DNA of 64,000 nt from Plantago ovata (lineage: Eukaryota; Streptophyta; Magnoliopsida; Lamiales; Plantaginaceae): NCBI GenBank assembly GCA_028274465.1, contig CM051456.1, positions 78,044,753-78,108,752 on the forward strand, given 5' to 3'. A program made the position numbers and the translations under genes. Under the pieces are notes generated by a model. The model made no database searches. It was not told the DNA's origin and saw only the letters and a program-made list of their open reading frames with translations. Every line of letters begins with the position of its first letter. The first letter of the stretch is position 1. Positions 56,897-64,000 of the stretch are shown piece by piece.

Positions 56897-59800
56897 GCAA
56901 ACCACCCGAGGTAGGGGGCGAATCATCCCCCAACTCCAGGGAATCGGACGACCCCAGTCCTCCCGATATGACACCTGAAACTGATCCCGAGCCTCTTCCA
57001 GCTGTTACTACCAAGGAGAATGAGTGCGAAAAGGTGAATCTACTACTCCGTGGAGGCAAGATGATCAAAATTCCTAACTTCGTGCATCCTAAACGGGTAG
57101 AACCTACTGGGACCGAAAATACAGGACCGAGCACTGAACAAGAGGTTAGCGGAAGTTCAAAAGAACCTCAAGAAATTCCGGGAAGGAATGATGAACCAAG
57201 TCCATCTGTGGTAGACGTAGGAGATGACGAAGTCGAGGTAGGAACTAATATTCCAGGGGAGCTTCACAGGTCTTCCAATCCATATGTGCCTCCGAAGCCA
57301 CATGTGCCATTCCCAAGTCGGATCAAACCAGCCAAGATGGATATTCAAGATTCACCCCTATTCCAACGCCTGTCAAAAGTGGAAGTCAATGTACCTCTCT
57401 TGGAGTTAATCCAAAACATTCCATCCTATACGAAATTCTTTCGTCAGATCAAGAACAAAAGGGTTACTTCAGGGAAGGAAGTAAATGGGGTTGAAACGAT
57501 CAACTCAATTGCTGGATTTCCCGTGAAGAAAAAGGATCTTGGAAGTTTCATCATCAACATCGCCTTAGGGAATGGACGAACTACGAAGGCAATGCTTGAC
57601 TTAGGAGCTAGCATTAACTTAATGCCCTATTCAGTGTACAAGGCCCTGGAACTCGGAGAATTGACACCAACTGATATGGTCGTCCAAATGGCGGACCAAA
57701 GCGTGAAGAGGCCAGTCGGGATAATAGAAGACATCCTTGTGAAGGTGGACAAATTGATAATCCCAGCTGATTTTGTAGTAATGAAGTCGGCAGACGAGGG
57801 AAAAAGCCATATCCGTGAGCACGTAGTACTACTTGGGAGACCATTCATGGCAACTACCAACACATTCCTTGAACTTAAGGGCAAGAAAATAACCATGGAG
57901 GTAATGGGAGAGAAGATTGAGTTGGTAGGATGTAGCATCGGAGATAAGGAAGTCGTGGAGGATTTAAAATTTGTCGATTGCTACGAATCCGTGATTCCCG
58001 AATTTCATCATTGCCATGGTAATCGTGAACCACTTGAGGAGGCACTGACAATGCAAGCTGAGACGTGCTACATGACCAAAGAATCAAGGGAACTAGTTGA
58101 AATAATGGATAGCACCCCAGAAATTCCCGCAGGAGAAGAGGTACTTGAACCTTTAGATGAAGAAGAAGAAGAAAGTGGGTTTCCTGAAGAACCTAGCTTA
58201 GAATTGAAACCGCTTCCTGCGCACCTCAAGTATGTGTACTTAGGAGAAAATCAGAAGAAGCCTGTAATTGTCTCCTCACATCTCTCCGACAATGAAGAGA
58301 GTAAGCTGATTGAAGTATTGAAGGAAAATTCCGCAGCTATAGGATGGGGGATCAATGATATCAAAGGAATTAGCCCTACACGGTGCGTGCACAACATCAC
58401 TCTAGAGCAGGATGCCAAACCCGTTAGGCAACCTCAGCGAAGGATAAATCCAGCCATGCAAGAAGTGGTGAAGAAAGAAGTGATCAAGTTGCTCGATGCT
58501 GATATGATTTACCCAATTCCTGATAGTCGATGGGTGAGCCCGGTACATGTAGTTCCTAAGAAATCAGGAGTCACGGTGGAAGTGAATGAGAAGGGAGAAT
58601 TGGTACCGGTTAGGAAGACCACTGGATGGAGGATGTGCATTGACTATAGAAGATTAAATGCCGCCACTAAAAAAGACCACTTCCCTTTACCATTTATAGA
58701 TGATATGCTAAACCGTCTTGCGGGGCGGAAGTTTTATTGTTTTCTTGATGGTTTATCAGGTTTCTACCAGATTCCGATTGCACCGGAGGATCAGGAAAAG
58801 ACGACATTCACTTGCCCATTCGGAACATTTGCCTATAGGAAGATGCCATTTGGACTATGCAATGCTCCCGCCACTTTTCAAAGGTGCATGCTTTCTGTTT
58901 TCTCTGACATGGTAACTAAATTTGTCGAAGTTTTCATGGATGATTTTCCCCTTTTCGGTGATTCCTTTGATGAATGCTTGCAAAGATTAGATCTTGTTTT
59001 GAAAAGGTGCATTGAATGCAACTTGACCTTAAGCTGGGAGAAGAGTCATTATATGGTTAGAGAAGGCATTGTTCTAGGACATGTAGTTTCTGAAAGAGGT
59101 ATTGAGGTAGACAAGGCTAAGATCGAAATCATTGAAAAACTTCCCCCACCTACTTGTGTGAAAGAATTGCAATATTTTCTTGGCCATGTAGGTTTTCATA
59201 GGAGGTTTATTAAAGATTTTTCGAAAATTGCTAAACCTTTAAGTAGCTTGCTTGCAAAAGATGTGGTTTTCCATTTCTCTAATGAATGCTTAGTTGCTTT
59301 TAATACCCTTAAGGAAAAGCTTGTTTCTGCTCACATTGTTGTGCCGCCTGACTGGAATCTTCCTTTTGAGATTATGTGTGATGCTTCGAATTTTGCTATG
59401 GGTGCTGTTTTATGCCAAAAAGTTAATAAGCAGTATCGTGTGATTTACTATGTTAGTAAGATTCTAGACTCTGCGCAAGTTAATTATACAACTACTGAAA
59501 AGGAATTTTTAGCTGTTGTCTTTGCTTTACAAAAGTTTAGGTCTTATTTAATTGGCCATCCTGTGAATGTCCATACTGATCATGCTGCTTTGAGACATTT
59601 GATAGCTAAGCAAGATTCTAAGCCTAGATTAATCCGTTGGGTCCTTTTGCTTCAAGACTTTGATTTGACCATAGTAGATAGAGCTGGTATGGAGAATTTA
59701 GTAGCAGATCATTTATCTAGAATACCTAATATCCCTGTTGATCCGATACCCATCAATGAGGACCTCCCTGATGAGCACTTAATGAAGGCTAATGAAGAGC

Positions 59801-61096
59801 CATGGTATGCGGATATTGTAAACTATTTGGCTATGAATGTTTGCCCCACTAACTTTTCAGCCTCAGACAAGAGAGCTCTTGCAAAGCGTTGCAGGACTTA
59901 CATATGCGATGATCCGCATCTATTCAAAGAAGGAGCTGATGGGATTGTAAGGAGATGCGTGCCACAAGAAGAGCAACAAAGTGTTCTGAGCCATTGCCAT
60001 GAGCTTAATTGTGGAGGACACTATAGTGGGTTGAAAACAGCTCGCAAGGTACTGCAAGCAGGATTTTTCTGGCCAACAATATACAAAGATGCTCGAAGTT
60101 TTGTGAAGAATTGTGACCCATGTCAATGAGGTGGTAGTATTGGCAAGAAAGATGAAATGCCCCTTCAAGGGAATCTAGTGGTAGAACCTTTCGATGTATG
60201 AGGCATTGATTTCATGGGACCATTTCCATCCAGTGGAGGCTATGTAACATTCTTGTTGCAGTGGATTATGTGACTAAATGGTGGAAGCAATTCCTACAAA
60301 AACAAATGACGGCGCAGTGGTTATGAAGTTCTCGAAGGAGGTAATATTCTCAAGATTTGGGTGCCCTAGGACAATCATCAGTGATGGAGGGTCACACTTC
60401 GCCAATAGAACGTTTGCCTCCCTTCTGAAGAGATACAGTGTCCACCATAGTATCGCTACACCATATCACCCACAGACATCGGGACAAGTCGAAGTCAGCA
60501 ACCGTCAAATTAAGAAGATCCTGGAGCGAGTAGTGAAGCCTAGTAGGAAAGATTGGACAGGAAAATTGAATGATGCACTTTGGGCCTACACGACTAGCTA
60601 CAAGACGGTGATCGGGACCACTTCGTACAGACTTGTGTATGGGAAAGCATGTCATCTTCCCGTAGAACTGGAACACAAGGCATATTGGGCTATAAAGGCA
60701 CTCAATCTTGATATGGGAAAACCTAGCGAGGAACGATTGTTGCAACTAGATGAGCTTGATGAATTACGACTAGGTGCTTACGAAAATGCCAAAATCTACA
60801 CGGAACGTACTAAGAAGTATCATGATCATGGTATAGTACGTAAGGAATTGATTCCTGGACAAAAAGCTTTGGTATTTAATTCTCGCCTTCGACTATTTCC
60901 TGGAAAGCTCCGTACTCGTTGGGATGGACCGTACGAAATTATTGAAGTTGCTCCCCATGGAGCTGTAAAACTCTTTGATCCAAAGACGGGCAATACCTTC
61001 AAAGTGAATGGCCAGCGAGTGAAGCCATACTTCGAGATATCTAGTGATCAAAGGGAGGTTGATCACCTTGAGCTTACCCTTACCGCCTCCACTTAA
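56897..61096 (+). pseudogene. Gy5 Pol: protease, RT, RNase H, integrase
   Basis: From the ATG at 56968 a 1053-codon ORF. Protease with DLGAS at residue about 211 (57598) and VVLLGRPF; RT about residues 480-740 with the catalytic FMDD (58936-58947); RNase H with CDAS (about 59380), TTTEKEFLAV and HTDHAALRHL; integrase zinc region with paired His and Cys (59980-60125). A TGA at 60127-60129 and another at 60199-60201, then a 1-bp frameshift near 60243-60250, interrupt the integrase. The core resumes at 60278 with SDGGSHF and HPQTSGQVEVSNRQIK and runs to 61096. No chromodomain. Athila/Tat lineage by motif; this copy should be inactive for integration. Confidence 0.92.
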
Positions 61097-62610
61097 GGTT
61101 AGTGTGTTTTGTTTTGTTTTCTCACGAGTTTGATTGAGTATTATAGGTCACTTACACAAGCATTAGCTCTCACCTTGGATCAACTTTCGACGTTTGGGAC
61201 GAGCGACGACGTTCAGGTTTGGGGAGGAGGTTATCGCTGGTTATCTATACTTATCTTGCTTATGATAAACTCGTGAAATTTTTTTTGCATTTGCACGTTT
61301 ACTGCTTTCCTAGGATAGTCTTGCATGTTTTATATGGAGTTTATTGCCGAATTTTTTGAACTTTTTTATTGGATAAATTAACTAACTATGCCTTTAATCA
61401 TATGCTTCATCTCTATGAATTTGTTCGAGGTTTTTCTCGCTTGGCTTGTCACATTTATGTATTGCACTTAGTTAAGCTTGGTAGTCTCGACATCACTTAG
61501 TGGTGTTTTCTCTACTGCGGTTGACGAAGGCCTTTATAATAGGATGATGCATGTTAGGGTCTTATGGTTGTTTTCCCGAGTAATTATGTACCTAAGAGGC
61601 AACAAGTCTTCACCATGCTTTGAGATTGCTAAATGCCTAGGAAGGAGGTAGTGTGAGGTTGTGTGATCCTTTGTTTATAACCTATTCTTCCAAATAGGTT
61701 TGGGGAGGGGGTTACACCATCATTAGACTTGTTTTTCATTTTTCATTTCCGTATTGTGAGTTTATTTTTCCTTTCTCGTAAATTTTGTACTCCAACCTAT
61801 TCTTTCGAATAGGTTTGGGGAAGTCATTGTGAGTCATTTTATTTCTCTTCTTGTTATGCTACTGCTGGCTAAAAAAAATCGAAAAAAAAGAAAGAAAAAT
61901 TCCAGGAAAAAAAGAAAAAAAAAGAAAAAAAGGAAACTGGAAAGAAAAAAAAAGAAAAAAGACCCCAAAAAAGCAAAGAAGGGTCCAAAAAAGAAAAAGC
62001 CAAAAAGCAGTTTAGCAAAGTGTTGTGTCTCATTTTCCAATTATTGTAATGTTTGTAATCGTGTTGTAATTTTCTATCTTTTCTTTTGTTTTTGAGTGTC
62101 ATCTGTTCTAGACAACTCTCGTCCTGCCATTCGGGAAGTGGTGAATAGATTAAGACTTTACTTGAGAGATGGGTAGAATAGGGGAGTGTTATCTTTTATA
62201 GGGAACCCTCCTTCGTTTGATGAGAGCCAGTACTGGTTCGACCTCTTTGAGGAAAAGTCTTAACATGGTGAACAACAGTAAGTCCTCAGTTTCATAGGCA
62301 CGGGACAACCATTCGTATCTTAGCATGCTTCATTACGCCGTCACTGACTAGGTCCAGGTAGAGAATGTTACGAGAGACTATCTTGTCTTGACATAAGTGC
62401 TTATGTGGATGTGTATAAGTCAATCGAGGTATTCTTCAACCTATATTCATGATTGGATTTATATGGTTTTTGTTCATATGTTATTTGATAGATTCAGTAG
62501 ATTAGTTCATTTTATTTGGCATGAGACTCCATTTTATGTGTTGCATTGTTTTTTGCATTAGAGTCTAGCTCAGTTGCTTGAGGACAAGCAAAGGTTCGGT
62601 TTGGGGAGTT
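61097..62610 (+). other. Gy5 3' non-coding region and PPT
   Basis: Starts directly after integrase, with no ORF2. Contains GGTTTGGGGAGGAGG (61217-61231), hairpins at 61679-61700 and 61795-61815 each followed by GGTTTGGGGA, a purine tract (61870-62005) and the PPT GGTTCGGTTTGGGGAG (62593-62608). Confidence 0.75.
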
Positions 62611-63971
62611 TGATGAATATGTATTTTACACTTTCATTTGAGTCTTTTTCACCTATTTTAGCTATCCTCTATGTTAATTTAGCTATATCTTAGTGCATTT
62701 TATTAGAATAGTGTCACGTTTCCCTTTAGTTTTTATTTTACAGGTTTTGGTTGAAAAACGAGGATTTTCGGGCAATTATATTGAAGTTGACAAGGAATTG
62801 GTGTTCCAGAAGCCTATTTGGAGTATCTGAAGGTTTTCGGATAGGATTTGGAGTCTAGGGGTCGAATCTGGCGGTTAGAATGCCACTAGAAGTCAGAAAC
62901 CGAGTCCGAAAAGGGGAAGAAATCCAAAAACGCGTCGAAAATGCACAAAATCCCAGATTTTACTCCCAGGCGAATCGCCCGGGACGTGGGCGAATCGCCC
63001 CACACCAGGCGACTCGCCCGGGACGTGGGGCGAATCGCCCCACACCAGGCGACTCGCCCGGTGTGTGGGGCCCTTCGCCCCACACAAATTGGAACACTAT
63101 ATATAGTTGCTCAGTTTTTCTCCGAAATTCATACTTTTCCAGACCTATTCTCTCACCTTTCTCTGTAGTTTTAGGTAGGAACTTCCCAGAGCCTGTTCTG
63201 GGGGTTCGTAGCTTAGGAGATACTTTTTCATAGCAGTTTGGAGCTTGTAAGATCGCGATTCTTCGGAGACTGACAACCTTCGGTAACATTGTATCTTACA
63301 GTTTTTCTACTTATTTTTATATATCTTTCAACATGTTTTCTTCTATGATTTCTGTTGATTGCATGACAACTATGAGTAGCTAAACTTATCGTTGGTGATA
63401 GTATGTGAATTCTTAGCGAAGGGTTGATAATTATGCTAATGGCTATATCGCGCATTATACTCCGTGTTATTGCTTTATTTCTTTGATCTAGCGGAATCTT
63501 TATCTTCGTATGTTGATTAGTTATTATGCACAATTGGACAATAGTCTTTGACCTATCAGAATCTATATCTTCGTAGTGTTGAATAATTACGGAACACAAT
63601 TGGACAATAGTGTTTGACCTATCAGAATCCATATCTTCGTAGTGTTTGATAATTACAACAGGACCATTATTGATCAAAGATCTCCATGCAAAACCGAGGA
63701 ATTTACGCATGATTATTAACCCGTTATGCTTTGAAGGACCATACTATCACCAATCTCCATTATCTGTTAGAAAAACCTTTGCTATATCGTCTGCTGTTTT
63801 TATATTCTAAATTAGATTTGATAAAGCTAGTTATAGTCCTTAGAGATCGACAATCGAGGTTATTCTACTGCTACACCATGGTTTTCGTTGTAGTTGTGAA
63901 TTTCCTTTGGCTAAATAACAAATTTATTTGACTGATTCGTGTTGGAACACGACATCCCGCGCGTTTCATCA
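62611..63971 (+). repeat. Gy5 3' LTR
   Basis: 1361 bp, 39 bp longer than the 5' LTR because one palindrome unit of the array is duplicated. TATA box about 63097-63107. Otherwise only scattered differences from the 5' LTR. Confidence 0.95.
62964..63085. repeat. GC palindromes in Gy5 3' LTR, expanded
   Basis: The unit GGGACGTGGGGCGAATCGCC followed by CCACACCAGGCGACTCGCCC occurs twice in tandem; the 5' LTR has one. The array ends 12 bp before the TATA box. Confidence 0.85.
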
Positions 63972-64000
63972 ATCTATCGCAGCTAAAGACATCTCGTACA

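Larger units (their letters stand above)
54399..63971 (+). mobile_element. Gy5: full-length Athila-type gypsy element
   Basis: 9573 bp. LTRs 54399-55720 and 62611-63971; perfect atcta duplication at 54394-54398 and 63972-63976. Contents: PBS, leader, gag (55973-56896), pol with protease, RT, RNase H and integrase (to 61096), 3' region, PPT. No ORF2. The highly similar LTRs and intact duplication indicate a recent insertion, though pol already has lesions. Confidence 0.95.
50377..64000 (-). mobile_element. Gy4: Athila-type element with ORF2, interrupted by Gy5
   Basis: Own sequence 50377-54398 and 63977-64000, continuing past the window. Minus-strand order: ORF2, 3' region, PPT, 3' LTR (50377-51642). 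Inserted in S3 ORF3; a left duplication candidate is atgtc (50372-50376). Gy5 is inserted within ORF2 with atcta duplicated. Confidence 0.85.

Noticed and set aside
1..64000. Host protein-coding, tRNA or rRNA genes
   Set aside because: Every long ORF falls into a retrotransposon protein or its antisense; tRNA-like matches are only primer-binding sites next to LTRs.

Overview
This window is plant nuclear DNA made entirely of LTR retrotransposons nested inside one another; I see no host gene, tRNA or rRNA gene. The flowering-plant assignment rests on the element families. One is a Sirevirus-type Ty1/copia family with an extra 3' ORF. Another is an Athila/Tat-type Ty3/gypsy family with tRNA-Asp-type primer-binding sites (PBS). 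A third is a different Ty1/copia family with a tRNA-Met-type PBS. Labels used below: S1-S3 (Sirevirus-type copia, + strand), Gy1-Gy5 (Athila-type gypsy), C1 (other copia, - strand).

Layout. S1 (1-4443) is the 3' end of a copy: decayed ORF3, polypurine tract (PPT) and LTR. It lies in S2 (4444-46782), whose pol is cut by Gy1 (5815-35974, target-site duplication (TSD) caaac). S2 resumes with integrase, RT, RNase H, a structured spacer, a very long acidic ORF3 and its 3' LTR (45214-46782). S2 itself lies in S3, whose pol and ORF3 start run from 46783 to 50376. Inside Gy1 sits C1 (10358-32348, TSD aggga). Inside C1 sit a tandem LTR-internal-LTR-internal gypsy array (Gy2, 12402-18663) and Gy3 (19109-25951, minus strand, TSD ggaag). 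Right of S3, Gy4 (minus strand, from 50377 past the window end) is interrupted by Gy5 (54399-63971, TSD atcta), the only copy here with a nearly complete gag-pol. The chain S3 > S2 > Gy1 > C1 > Gy3 is five levels deep.

How the parts work together. Gy5 carries gag, protease, RT, RNase H and integrase but no extra ORF, and its pol is broken. Gy1 and Gy3 carry a different gag plus a protease-like domain and no RT or integrase, so they look non-autonomous. Gy1 and Gy4 add a 3' ORF (ORF2, plant-transposon-protein type). Gy2 has a third gag type. All share closely related LTRs, PBS, 3' region and PPT, which points to module exchange under one LTR type.

The main unexplained signals are non-coding. 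(1) Arrays of GC-rich palindromes (core GGGCGATTCGCCC and variants) lie about 12 bp upstream of the TATA box in the gypsy LTRs and again upstream of a putative internal promoter in Gy1. (2) Putative internal promoters precede the 3' ORF in both the gypsy and the Sirevirus families. (3) Seven small hairpins with a shared seven-base loop and compensatory stem changes lie between pol and ORF3 of the Sireviruses. (4) Paired GNRA-loop hairpins framed by TCAGCAA/TTGCTGA occur near the end of the Sirevirus LTR. (5) The heptamer TTGCTGA is strongly over-represented throughout that family. All boundaries and counts were read by eye; no alignment or database search was run.
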